Assembly: GCF_033807715.1 (NCBI RefSeq)
Contig: NC_084591.1
Location: 45,655,868-45,719,867 of the forward strand
Direction: 5' to 3'
Origin: Cololabis saira
Lineage: Eukaryota; Chordata; Actinopteri; Beloniformes; Belonidae
Length of the DNA: 64,000 bases
Shown one piece after another: positions 34,497 to 46,847 of the stretch; positions within the stretch are counted from its first letter, which is position 1, and each line of letters begins with the position of its first letter. Below the pieces are notes generated by a model. The model made no database searches and was not told the DNA's origin. It was given only the letters and a program-made list of their open reading frames with translations. Position numbers and translations under genes: made by a program.

Positions 34497-35659
34497 GATG
34501 CCGCTAGGTAGTGTCAATTCGAAATACCCGTAAAAATGTTGTCACAATAATCAAGCTACTATAGATGAATGCACAGACTACTCTTCCCAGTTGAGACATC
34601 AGATCTTTTAACCTTGATATGTTTTTAAAGTGGTAGTAGGCTGACTTTGTTTTTGTCTTAATGTGTTTAGGTGCGAGTCCATCACAACACCCAGATTTCT
34701 GCGCTGGTTGCTAGTTTTTAGGTGTATCTGTGGTGACCTGTAATCGTTTGTCTTTGGCTCCAAAGACAATTTTGTTTAGCTCGAGAAATGTAGATATTGA
34801 ACAGAAGAGCTCCCAGACTGGAACCTTGGGGAACTCCACATGTGATTCTTGTCTTCTCTGATGTAAAGTTACCTGTTGACACAAAGTACTTCCTGTTCTC
34901 TAAGTATGTTTTGAACCACTTTAGTACAGTTCCAGAAAGACCCGCCCAGTTCTATAGTGGTTTGAGTAAAATATTTCGGTCAACTGTATCAAGTGCAACA
35001 CTGATATCCAGTAACAATAAGACTGACTTTTTTCCCATCATCTGCATTCAAAAATATATCATTGTGACTTTTTTTGGCAATGATGTCAGAAAAGTAGTAC
35101 TTCCTTGCATTCCTTAGTTGTAAATTATGAGAGGGAAGTTTGTCTTTATAGATGTCAAAAGGAACCTGGAGATTAGTTTTTCTCCAATCAAAAACGTATG
35201 CTTTCAAGAGCCTCTTGAAGTTAGAGAGGGACATCGCTGTTCTGATAGCAGCTGGCAGGCGGTTCCACCAGCGTGGAACACTGTGAAAACTGTCTGGACT
35301 GAGAGTTCCTTGAACGTAGGGATGGCGCTGCCAAACAACATTCCTGTGAGGAGCAATTAGCGCCTATGGCGTAATTCTGTATGATCGCGTTGAGGCAGAT
35401 AATTCAAGTGAAAGGGCACAACTCAGGAGAAGAGACAGCAGGCGTAGAGTGAGAAATCTAGTAAAGGAAAGCACAGTTCCCTGACTGGGAATGGAACCCA
35501 GGGCAAGTTTTCACATTCTAGTCACTTTTTGAACATCCCACCGTGAGCGTACGCGCAATCCTTGTGCACCGCACTCTCTGTACATGTGGCCGTTGATCTT
35601 TCAACTTGTTGAAACCCTCTGGTGTATATTGTGAGAAATGTATCATAGAAAAAGAGCAG

Positions 35660-35731
35660 TTCCCTGACCGGGAATCGAACCCGGGCCGCGGCGGTGAGAG
35701 CGCCGAATCCTAACCACTAGACCATCAGGGA
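35660..35731 (-). tRNA. tRNA-Glu-CTC: tRNA-Glu (CTC), copy 27
   Basis: Identical to copy 1. Anticodon at 35696-35698. Confidence 0.97.
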
Positions 35732-36894
35732 GATGCCGCTAGGTAGTGTCAATTCGAAATACCCGTAAAAATGTTGTCACAATAATCAAGCTACTATAGA
35801 TGAATGCACAGACTACTCTTCCCAGTTGAGACATCAGATCTTTTAACCTTGATATGTTTTTAAAGTGGTAGTAGGCTGACTTTGTTTTTGTCTTAATGTG
35901 TTTAGGTGCGAGTCCATCACAACACCCAGATTTCTGCGCTGGTTGCTAGTTTTTAGGTGTATCTGTGGTGACCTGTAATCGTTTGTCTTTGGCTCCAAAG
36001 ACAATTTTGTTTAGCTCGAGAAATGTAGATATTGAACAGAAGAGCTCCCAGACTGGAACCTTGGGGAACTCCACATGTGATTCTTGTCTTCTCTGATGTA
36101 AAGTTACCTGTTGACACAAAGTACTTCCTGTTCTCTAAGTATGTTTTGAACCACTTTAGTACAGTTCCAGAAAGACCCGCCCAGTTCTATAGTGGTTTGA
36201 GTAAAATATTTCGGTCAACTGTATCAAGTGCAACACTGATATCCAGTAACAATAAGACTGACTTTTTTCCCATCATCTGCATTCAAAAATATATCATTGT
36301 GACTTTTTTTGGCAATGATGTCAGAAAAGTAGTACTTCCTTGCATTCCTTAGTTGTAAATTATGAGAGGGAAGTTTGTCTTTATAGATGTCAAAAGGAAC
36401 CTGGAGATTAGTTTTTCTCCAATCAAAAACGTATGCTTTCAAGAGCCTCTTGAAGTTAGAGAGGGACATCGCTGTTCTGATAGCAGCTGGCAGGCGGTTC
36501 CACCAGCGTGGAACACTGTGAAAACTGTCTGGACTGAGAGTTCCTTGAACGTAGGGATGGCGCTGCCAAACAACATTCCTGTGAGGAGCAATTAGCGCCT
36601 ATGACGTAATTCTGTATGATCGCGTTGAGGCAGATAATTCAAGTGAAAGGGCACAACTCAGGAGAAGAGACAGCAGGCGTAGAGTGAGAAATCTAGTAAA
36701 GGAAAGCACAGTTCCCTGACTGGGAATGGAACCCAGGGCAAGTTTTCACATTCTAGTCACTTTTTGAACATCCCACCGTGAGCGTACGCGCAATCCTTGT
36801 GCACCGCACTCTCTGTACATGTGGCCGTTGATCTTTCAACTTGTTGAAACCCTCTGGTGTATATTGTGAGAAATGTATCATAGAAAAAGAGCAG

Positions 36895-36966
36895 TTGCCT
36901 GACCGGGAATCGAACCCGGGCCGCGGCGGTGAGAGCGCCGAATCCTAACCACTAGACCATCAGGGA
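36895..36966 (-). tRNA. tRNA-Glu-CTC: tRNA-Glu (CTC), copy 28, acceptor-stem mismatch
   Basis: Single change at 36897: residue 70 is C instead of G, so the second acceptor pair C2:G70 is lost. The same substitution occurs at the same residue in the decayed tRNA copies of units 26 and 30. Anticodon at 36931-36933. Confidence 0.92.
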
Positions 36967-36973
36967 GATGCCG

Positions 36974-37240
36974 CTAGGAAGTGTCAATTCGAAATACCCG
37001 TAAAAATGTTGTCACAATAATCAAGCTACTATAGATGAATGCACAGACTACTCTTCCCAGTTGAGACATCAGATCTTTTAACCTTGATATGTTTTTAAAG
37101 TGGTAGTAGGCTGACTTTGTTTTTGTCTTAATGTGTTTGAGGTGCGAGTCCATCACAACACCCAGATTTCTGCGCTGGTTGCTAGTTTTTAGGTGTATCT
37201 GTGGTGACCTGTAATCGTTTGTCTTTGGCTCCAAAGACAA
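36974..37240 (-). pseudogene. LINE RT fragment with locally restored frame (unit 28)
   Basis: Only in this unit is there one extra G at 37139. On the minus strand it joins IHLKTSNQRRNLGVVMDSHL with KHIKTKTKSAYYHFKNISRL in one frame of 88 codons. In the other units the frame breaks at this point and RNLGVV is followed by a shifted, soon-stopped reading. The joined reading agrees with the usual LINE order (NLGV, then HIK, then the AYYHLKNI-type block). It remains a fragment without catalytic residues and is not a functional gene. Confidence 0.75.
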
Positions 37241-38130
37241 TTTTGTTTAGCTCGAGAAATGTAGATATTGAACAGAAGAGCTCCCAGACTGGAACCTTGG
37301 GGAACTCCACATGTGATTCTTGTCTTCTCTGATGTAAAGTTACCTGTTGACACAAAGTACTTCCTGTTCTCTAAGTATGTTTTGAACCACTTTAGTACAG
37401 TTCCAGAAAGACCCGCCCAGTTCTATAGTGGTTTGAGTAAAATATTTCGGTCAACTGTATCAAGTGCAACACTGATATCCAGTAACAATAAGACTGACTT
37501 TTTTCCCATCATCTGCATTCAAAAATATATCATTGTGACTTTTTTTGGCAATGATGTCAGAAAAGTAGTACTTCCTTGCATTCCTTAGTTGTAAATTATG
37601 AGAGGGAAGTTTGTCTTTATAGATGTCAAAAGGAACCTGGAGATTAGTTTTTCTCCAATCAAAAACGTATGCTTTCAAGAGCCTCTTGAAGTTAGAGAGG
37701 GACATCGCTGTTCTGATAGCAGCTGGCAGGCGGTTCCACCAGCGTGGAACACTGTGAAAACTGTCTGGACTGAGAGTTCCTTGAACGTAGGGATGGCGCT
37801 GCCAAACAACATTCCTGTGAGGAGCAATTAGCGCCTATGGCGTAATTCTGTATGATCGCGTTGAGGCAGATAATTCAAGTGAAAGGGCACAACTCAGGAG
37901 AAGAGACAGCAGGCGTAGAGTGAGAAATCTAGTAAAGGAAAGCACAGTTCCCTGACTGGGAATGGAACCCAGGGCAAGTTTTCACATTCTAGTCACTTTT
38001 TGAACATCCCACCGTGAGCGTACGCGCAATCCTTGTGCACCGCACTCTCTGTACATGTGGCCGTTGATCTTTCAACTTGTTGAAACCCTCTGGTGTATAT
38101 TGTGAGAAATGTATCATAGAAAAAGAGCAG

Positions 38131-38202
38131 TTCCCTGACCGGGAATCGAACCCGGGCCGCGGCGGTGAGAGCGCCGAATCCTAACCACTAGACCATCAGG
38201 GA
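38131..38202 (-). tRNA. tRNA-Glu-CTC: tRNA-Glu (CTC), copy 29
   Basis: Identical to copy 1. Anticodon at 38167-38169. Confidence 0.97.
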
Positions 38203-39365
38203 GATGCCGCTAGGTAGTGTCAATTCGAAATACCCGTAAAAATGTTGTCACAATAATCAAGCTACTATAGATGAATGCACAGACTACTCTTCCCAGTTGA
38301 GACATCAGATCTTTTAACCTTGATATGTTTTTAAAGTGGTAGTAGGCTGACTTTGTTTTTGTCTTAATGTGTTTAGGTGCGAGTCCATCACAACACCCAG
38401 ATTTCTGCGCTGGTTGCTAGTTTTTAGGTGTATCTGTGGTGACCTGTAATCGTTTGTCTTTGGCTCCAAAGACAATTTTGTTTAGCTCGAGAAATGTAGA
38501 TATTGAACAGAAGAGCTCCCAGACTGGAACCTTGGGGAACTCCACATGTGATTCTTGTCTTCTCTGATGTAAAGTTACCTGTTGACACAAAGTACTTCCT
38601 GTTCTCTAAGTATGTTTTGAACCACTTTAGTACAGTTCCAGAAAGACCCGCCCAGTTCTATAGTGGTTTGAGTAAAATATTTCGGTCAACTGTATCAAGT
38701 GCAACACTGATATCCAGTAACAATAAGACTGACTTTTTTCCCATCATCTGCATTCAAAAATATATCATTGTGACTTTTTTTGGCAATGATGTCAGAAAAG
38801 TAGTACTTCCTTGCATTCCTTAGTTGTAAATTATGAGAGGGAAGTTTGTCTTTATAGATGTCAAAAGGAACCTGGAGATTAGTTTTTCTCCAATCAAAAA
38901 CGTATGCTTTCAAGAGCCTCTTGAAGTTAGAGAGGGACATCGCTGTTCTGATAGCAGCTGGCAGGCGGTTCCACCAGCGTGGAACACTGTGAAAACTGTC
39001 TGGACTGAGAGTTCCTTGAACGTAGGGATGGCGCTGCCAAACAACATTCCTGTGAGGAGCAATTAGCGCCTATGGCGTAATTCTGTATGATCGCGTTGAG
39101 GCAGATAATTCAAGTGAAAGGGCACAACTCAGGAGAAGAGACAGCAGGCGTAGAGTGAGAAATCTAGTAAAGGAAAGCACAGTTGCCTGACTCGGAATGG
39201 AACCCAGGGCAAGTTTTCACATTCTAGTCACTTTTTGAACATCCCACCGTGAGCGTACGCGCAATCCTTGTGCACCGCACTCTCTGTACATGTGGCCGTT
39301 GATCTTTCAACTTGTTGTAACCCTCTGGTGTATATTGTGAGAAATGTATCATAGAAAAAGAGCAG

Positions 39366-39437
39366 TTCCCTGACCGGGAATCGAACCCGGGCCGCAGCGG
39401 TGAGAGCGCCGAATCCTAACCACTAGACCATCAGGGA
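39366..39437 (-). tRNA. tRNA-Glu-CTC: tRNA-Glu (CTC), copy 30, anticodon-stem wobble variant
   Basis: Single change at 39396: residue 42 is T instead of C, turning G28:C42 into G:T. Expected to fold. Anticodon at 39402-39404. Confidence 0.95.
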
Positions 39438-40600
39438 GATGCCGCTAGGTAGTGTCAATTCGAAATACCCGTAAAAATGTTGTCACAATAATCAAGCTAC
39501 TATAGATGAATGCACAGACTACTCTTCCCAGTTGAGACATCAGATCTTTTAACCTTGATATGTTTTTAAAGTGGTAGTAGGCTGACTTTGTTTTTGTCTT
39601 AATGTGTTTAGGTGCGAGTCCATCACAACACCCAGATTTCTGCGCTGGTTGCTAGTTTTTAGGTGTATCTGTGGTGACCTGTAATCGTTTGTCTTTGGCT
39701 CCAAAGACAATTTTGTTTAGCTCGAGAAATGTAGATATTGAACAGAAGAGCTCCCAGACTGGAACCTTGGGGAACTCCACATGTGATTCTTGTCTTCTCT
39801 GATGTAAAGTTACCTGTTGACACAAAGTACTTCCTGTTCTCTAAGTATGTTTTGAACCACTTTAGTACAGTTCCAGAAAGACCCGCCCAGTTCTATAGTG
39901 GTTTGAGTAAAATATTTCGGTCAACTGTATCAAGTGCAACACTGATATCCAGTAACAATAAGACTGACTTTTTTCCCATCATCTGCATTCAAAAATATAT
40001 CATTGTGACTTTTTTTGGCAATGATGTCAGAAAAGTAGTACTTCCTTGCATTCCTTAGTTGTAAATTATGAGAGGGAAGTTTGTCTTTATAGATGTCAAA
40101 AGGAACCTGGAGATTAGTTTTTCTCCAATCAAAAACGTATGCTTTCAAGAGCCTCTTGAAGTTAGAGAGGGACATCGCTGTTCTGATAGCAGCTGGCAGG
40201 CGGTTCCACCAGCGTGGAACACTGTGAAAACTGTCTGGACTGAGAGTTCCTTGAACGTAGGGATGGCGCTGCCAAACAACATTCCTGTGAGGAGCAATTA
40301 GCGCCTATGGCGTAATTCTGTATGATCGCGTTGAGGCAGATAATTCAAGTGAAAGGGCACAACTCAGGAGAAGAGACAGCAGGCGTAGAGTGAGAAATCT
40401 AGTAAAGGAAAGCACAGTTCCCTGACTGGGAATGGAACCCAGGGCAAGTTTTCACATTCTAGTCACTTTTTGAACATCCCACCGTGAGCGTACGCGCAAT
40501 CCTTGTGCACCGCACTCTCTGTACATGTGGCCGTTGATCTTTCAACTTGTTGAAACCCTCTGGTGTATATTGTGAGAAATGTATCATAGAAAAAGAGCAG

Positions 40601-40672
40601 TTCCCTGACCGGGAATCGAACCCGGGCCGCGGCGGTGAGAGCGCCGAATCCTAACCACTAGACCATCAGGGA
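40601..40672 (-). tRNA. tRNA-Glu-CTC: tRNA-Glu (CTC), copy 31
   Basis: Identical to copy 1. Anticodon at 40637-40639. Confidence 0.97.
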
Positions 40673-41835
40673 GATGCCGCTAGGTAGTGTCAATTCGAAA
40701 TACCCGTAAAAATGTTGTCACAATAATCAAGCTACTATAGATGAATGCACAGACTACTCTTCCCAGTTGAGACATCAGATCTTTTAACCTTGATATGTTT
40801 TTAAAGTGGTAGTAGGCTGACTTTGTTTTTGTCTTAATGTGTTTAGGTGCGAGTCCATCACAACACCCAGATTTCTGCGCTGGTTGCTAGTTTTTAGGTG
40901 TATCTGTGGTGACCTGTAATCGTTTGTCTTTGGCTCCAAAGACAATTTTGTTTAGCTCGAGAAATGTAGATATTGAACAGAAGAGCTCCCAGACTGGAAC
41001 CTTGGGGAACTCCACATGTGATTCTTGTCTTCTCTGATGTAAAGTTACCTGTTGACACAAAGTACTTCCTGTTCTCTAAGTATGTTTTGAACCACTTTAG
41101 TACAGTTCCAGAAAGACCCGCCCAGTTCTATAGTGGTTTGAGTAAAATATTTCGGTCAACTGTATCAAGTGCAACACTGATATCCAGTAACAATAAGACT
41201 GACTTTTTTCCCATCATCTGCATTCAAAAATATATCATTGTGACTTTTTTTGGCAATGATGTCAGAAAAGTAGTACTTCCTTGCATTCCTTAGTTGTAAA
41301 TTATGAGAGGGAAGTTTGTCTTTATAGATGTCAAAAGGAACCTGGAGATTAGTTTTTCTCCAATCAAAAACGTATGCTTTCAAGAGCCTCTTGAAGTTAG
41401 AGAGGGACATCGCTGTTCTGATAGCAGCTGGCAGGCGGTTCCACCAGCGTGGAACACTGTGAAAACTGTCTGGACTGAGAGTTCCTTGAACGTAGGGATG
41501 GCGCTGCCAAACAACATTCCTGTGAGGAGCAATTAGCGCCTATGACGTAATTCTGTATGATCGCGTTGAGGCAGATAATTCAAGTGAAAGGGCACAACTC
41601 AGGAGAAGAGACAGCAGGCGTAGAGTGAGAAATCTAGTAAAGGAAAGCACAGTTCCCTGACTGGGAATGGAACCCAGGGCAAGTTTTCACATTCTAGTCA
41701 CTTTTTGAACATCCCACCGTGAGCGTACGCGCAATCCTTGTGCACCGCACTCTCTGTACATGTGGCCGTTGATCTTTCAACTTGTTGAAACCCTCTGGTG
41801 TATATTGTGAGAAATGTATCATAGAAAAAGAGCAG

Positions 41836-41907
41836 TTCCCTGACCGGGAATCGAACCCGGGCCGCGGCGGTGAGAGCGCCGAATCCTAACCACTAGACCA
41901 TCAGGGA
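41836..41907 (-). tRNA. tRNA-Glu-CTC: tRNA-Glu (CTC), copy 32
   Basis: Identical to copy 1. Anticodon at 41872-41874. Confidence 0.97.
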
Positions 41908-43070
41908 GATGCCGCTAGGTAGTGTCAATTCGAAATACCCGTAAAAATGTTGTCACAATAATCAAGCTACTATAGATGAATGCACAGACTACTCTTCCCA
42001 GTTGAGACATCAGATCTTTTAACCTTGATATGTTTTTAAAGTGGTAGTAGGCTGACTTTGTTTTTGTCTTAATGTGTTTAGGTGCGAGTCCATCACAACA
42101 CCCAGATTTCTGCGCTGGTTGCTAGTTTTTAGGTGTATCTGTGGTGACCTGTAATCGTTTGTCTTTGGCTCCAAAGACAATTTTGTTTAGCTCGAGAAAT
42201 GTAGATATTGAACAGAAGAGCTCCCAGACTGGAACCTTGGGGAACTCCACATGTGATTCTTGTCTTCTCTGATGTAAAGTTACCTGTTGACACAAAGTAC
42301 TTCCTGTTCTCTAAGTATGTTTTGAACCACTTTAGTACAGTTCCAGAAAGACCCGCCCAGTTCTATAGTGGTTTGAGTAAAATATTTCGGTCAACTGTAT
42401 CAAGTGCAACACTGATATCCAGTAACAATAAGACTGACTTTTTTCCCATCATCTGCATTCAAAAATATATCATTGTGACTTTTTTTGGCAATGATGTCAG
42501 AAAAGTAGTACTTCCTTGCATTCCTTAGTTGTAAATTATGAGAGGGAAGTTTGTCTTTATAGATGTCAAAAGGAACCTGGAGATTAGTTTTTCTCCAATC
42601 AAAAACGTATGCTTTCAAGAGCCTCTTGAAGTTAGAGAGGGACATCGCTGTTCTGATAGCAGCTGGCAGGCGGTTCCACCAGCGTGGAACACTGTGAAAA
42701 CTGTCTGGACTGAGAGTTCCTTGAACGTAGGGATGGCGCTGCCAAACAACATTCCTGTGAGGAGCAATTAGCGCCTATGACGTAATTCTGTATGATCGCG
42801 TTGAGGCAGATAATTCAAGTGAAAGGGCACAACTCAGGAGAAGAGACAGCAGGCGTAGAGTGAGAAATCTAGTAAAGGAAAGCACAGTTCCCTGACTGGG
42901 AATGGAACCCAGGGCAAGTTTTCACATTCTAGTCACTTTTTGAACATCCCACCGTGAGCGTACGCGCAATCCTTGTGCACCGCACTCTCTGTACATGTGG
43001 CCGTTGATCTTTCAACTTGTTGAAACCCTCTGGTGTATATTGTGAGAAATGTATCATAGAAAAAGAGCAG

Positions 43071-43142
43071 TTCCCTGACCGGGAATCGAACCCGGGCCGC
43101 GGCGGTGAGAGCGCCGAATCCTAACCACTAGACCATCAGGGA
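43071..43142 (-). tRNA. tRNA-Glu-CTC: tRNA-Glu (CTC), copy 33
   Basis: Identical to copy 1. Anticodon at 43107-43109. The 5' flank carries A for T at 43155, as in unit 28. Confidence 0.97.
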
Positions 43143-44305
43143 GATGCCGCTAGGAAGTGTCAATTCGAAATACCCGTAAAAATGTTGTCACAATAATCAA
43201 GCTACTATAGATGAATGCACAGACTACTCTTCCCAGTTGAGACATCAGATCTTTTAACCTTGATATGTTTTTAAAGTGGTAGTAGGCTGACTTTGTTTTT
43301 GTCTTAATGTGTTTAGGTGCGAGTCCATCACAACACCCAGATTTCTGCGCTGGTTGCTAGTTTTTAGGTGTATCTGTGGTGACCTGTAATCGTTTGTCTT
43401 TGGCTCCAAAGACAATTTTGTTTAGCTCGAGAAATGTAGATATTGAACAGAAGAGCTCCCAGACTGGAACCTTGGGGAACTCCACATGTGATTCTTGTCT
43501 TCTCTGATGTAAAGTTACCTGTTGACACAAAGTACTTCCTGTTCTCTAAGTATGTTTTGAACCACTTTAGTACAGTTCCAGAAAGACCCGCCCAGTTCTA
43601 TAGTGGTTTGAGTAAAATATTTCGGTCAACTGTATCAAGTGCAACACTGATATCCAGTAACAATAAGACTGACTTTTTTCCCATCATCTGCATTCAAAAA
43701 TATATCATTGTGACTTTTTTTGGCAATGATGTCAGAAAAGTAGTACTTCCTTGCATTCCTTAGTTGTAAATTATGAGAGGGAAGTTTGTCTTTATAGATG
43801 TCAAAAGGAACCTGGAGATTAGTTTTTCTCCAATCAAAAACGTATGCTTTCAAGAGCCTCTTGAAGTTAGAGAGGGACATCGCTGTTCTGATAGCAGCTG
43901 GCAGGCGGTTCCACCAGCGTGGAACACTGTGAAAACTGTCTGGACTGAGAGTTCCTTGAACGTAGGGATGGCGCTGCCAAACAACATTCCTGTGAGGAGC
44001 AATTAGCGCCTATGGCGTAATTCTGTATGATCGCGTTGAGGCAGATAATTCAAGTGAAAGGGCACAACTCAGGAGAAGAGACAGCAGGCGTAGAGTGAGA
44101 AATCTAGTAAAGGAAAGCACAGTTCCCTGACTGGGAATGGAACCCAGGGCAAGTTTTCACATTCTAGTCACTTTTTGAACATCCCACCGTGAGCGTACGC
44201 GCAATCCTTGTGCACCGCACTCTCTGTACATGTGGCCGTTGATCTTTCAACTTGTTGAAACCCTCTGGTGTATATTGTGAGAAATGTATCATAGAAAAAG
44301 AGCAG

Positions 44306-44377
44306 TTCCCTGACCGGGAATCGAACCCGGGCCGCGACGGTGAGAGCGCCGAATCCTAACCACTAGACCATCAGGGA
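44306..44377 (-). tRNA. tRNA-Glu-CTC: tRNA-Glu (CTC), copy 34, anticodon-stem wobble variant
   Basis: Single change at 44337: residue 41 is T instead of C, turning G29:C41 into G:T. Expected to fold. Anticodon at 44342-44344. Confidence 0.95.
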
Positions 44378-45540
44378 GATGCCGCTAGGTAGTGTCGATT
44401 CGAAATACCCGTAAAAATGTTGTCACAATAATCAAGCTACTATAGATGAATGCACAGACTACTCTTCCCAGTTGAGACATCAGATCTTTTAACCTTGATA
44501 TGTTTTTAAAGTGGTAGTAGGCTGACTTTGTTTTTGTCTTAATGTGTTTAGGTGCGAGTCCATCACAACACCCAGATTTCTGCGCTGGTTGCTAGTTTTT
44601 AGGTGTATCTGTGGTGACCTGTAATCGTTTGTCTTTGGCTCCAAAGACAATTTTGTTTAGCTCGAGAAATGTAGATATTGAACAGAAGAGCTCCCAGACT
44701 GGAACCTTGGGGAACTCCACATGTGATTCTTGTCTTCTCTGATGTAAAGTTACCTGTTGACACAAAGTACTTCCTGTTCTCTAAGTATGTTTTGAACCAC
44801 TTTAGTACAGTTCCAGAAAGACCCGCCCAGTTCTATAGTGGTTTGAGTAAAATATTTCGGTCAACTGTATCAAGTGCAACACTGATATCCAGTAACAATA
44901 AGACTGACTTTTTTCCCATCATCTGCATTCAAAAATATATCATTGTGACTTTTTTTGGCAATGATGTCAGAAAAGTAGTACTTCCTTGCATTCCTTAGTT
45001 GTAAATTATGAGAGGGAAGTTTGTCTTTATAGATGTCAAAAGGAACCTGGAGATTAGTTTTTCTCCAATCAAAAACGTATGCTTTCAAGAGCCTCTTGAA
45101 GTTAGAGAGGGACATCGCTGTTCTGATAGCAGCTGGCAGGCGGTTCCACCAGCGTGGAACACTGTGAAAACTGTCTGGACTGAGAGTTCCTTGAACGTAG
45201 GGATGGCGCTGCCAAACAACATTCCTGTGAGGAGCAATTAGCGCCTATGGCGTAATTCTGTATGATCGCGTTGAGGCAGATAATTCAAGTGAAAGGGCAC
45301 AACTCAGGAGAAGAGACAGCAGGCGTAGAGTGAGAAATCTAGTAAAGGAAAGCACAGTTCCCTGACTGGGAATGGAACCCAGGGCAAGTTTTCACATTCT
45401 AGTCACTTTTTGAACATCCCACCGTGAGCGTACGCGCAATCCTTGTGCACCGCACTCTCTGTACATGTGGCCGTTGATCTTTCAACTTGTTGAAACCCTC
45501 TGGTGTATATTGTGAGAAATGTATCATAGAAAAAGAGCAG

Positions 45541-45612
45541 TTCCCTGACCGGGAATCGAACCCAGGCCGCGGCGGTGAGAGCGCCGAATCCTAACCACTA
45601 GACCATCAGGGA
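45541..45612 (-). tRNA. tRNA-Glu-CTC: tRNA-Glu (CTC), copy 35, T-stem wobble variant
   Basis: Single change at 45564: residue 49 is T instead of C, the same change as copy 13 some 30 kb away. Anticodon at 45577-45579. Confidence 0.95.
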
Positions 45613-46775
45613 GATGCCGCTAGGTAGTGTCAATTCGAAATACTCGTAAAAATGTTGTCACAATAATCAAGCTACTATAGATGAATGCACAGACTACTCT
45701 TCCCAGTTGAGACATCAGATCTTTTAACCTTGATATGTTTTTAAAGTGGTAGTAGGCTGACTTTGTTTTTGTCTTAATGTGTTTAGGTGCGAGTCCATCA
45801 CAACACCCAGATTTCTGCGCTGGTTGCTAGTTTTTAGGTGTATCTGTGGTGACCTGTAATCGTTTGTCTTTGGCTCCAAAGACAATTTTGTTTAGCTCGA
45901 GAAATGTAGATATTGAACAGAAGAGCTCCCAGACTGGAACCTTGGGGAACTCCACATGTGATTCTTGTCTTCTCTGATGTAAAGTTACCTGTTGACACAA
46001 AGTACTTCCTGTTCTCTAAGTATGTTTTGAACCACTTTAGTACAGTTCCAGAAAGACCCGCCCAGTTCTATAGTGGTTTGAGTAAAATATTTCGGTCAAC
46101 TGTATCAAGTGCAACACTGATATCCAGTAACAATAAGACTGACTTTTTTCCCATCATCTGCATTCAAAAATATATCATTGTGACTTTTTTTGGCAATGAT
46201 GTCAGAAAAGTAGTACTTCCTTGCATTCCTTAGTTGTAAATTATGAGAGGGAAGTTTGTCTTTATAGATGTCAAAAGGAACCTGGAGATTAGTTTTTCTC
46301 CAATCAAAAACGTATGCTTTCAAGAGCCTCTTGAAGTTAGAGAGGGACATCGCTGTTCTGATAGCAGCTGGCAGGCGGTTCCACCAGCGTGGAACACTGT
46401 GAAAACTGTCTGGACTGAGAGTTCCTTGAACGTAGGGATGGCGCTGCCAAACAACATTCCTGTGAGGAGCAATTAGCGCCTATGGCGTAATTCTGTATGA
46501 TCGCGTTGAGGCAGATAATTCAAGTGAAAGGGCACAACTCAGGAGAAGAGACAGCAGGCGTAGAGTGAGAAATCTAGTAAAGGAAAGCACAGTTCCCTGA
46601 CTGGGAATGGAACCCAGGGCAAGTTTTCACATTCTAGTCACTTTTTGAACATCCCACCGTGAGCGTACGCGCAATCCTTGTGCACCGCACTCTCTGTACA
46701 TGTGGCCGTTGATCTTTCAACTTGTTGAAACCCTCTGGTGTATATTGTGAGAAATGTATCATAGAAAAAGAGCAG

Positions 46776-46847
46776 TTCCCTGACCGGGAATCGAACCCGG
46801 GCCGCGGCGGTGAGAGCGCCGAATCCTAACCACTAGACCATCAGGGA
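46776..46847 (-). tRNA. tRNA-Glu-CTC: tRNA-Glu (CTC), copy 36
   Basis: Identical to copy 1. Anticodon at 46812-46814. The immediate 5' flank has T for C at 46853. Confidence 0.97.
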
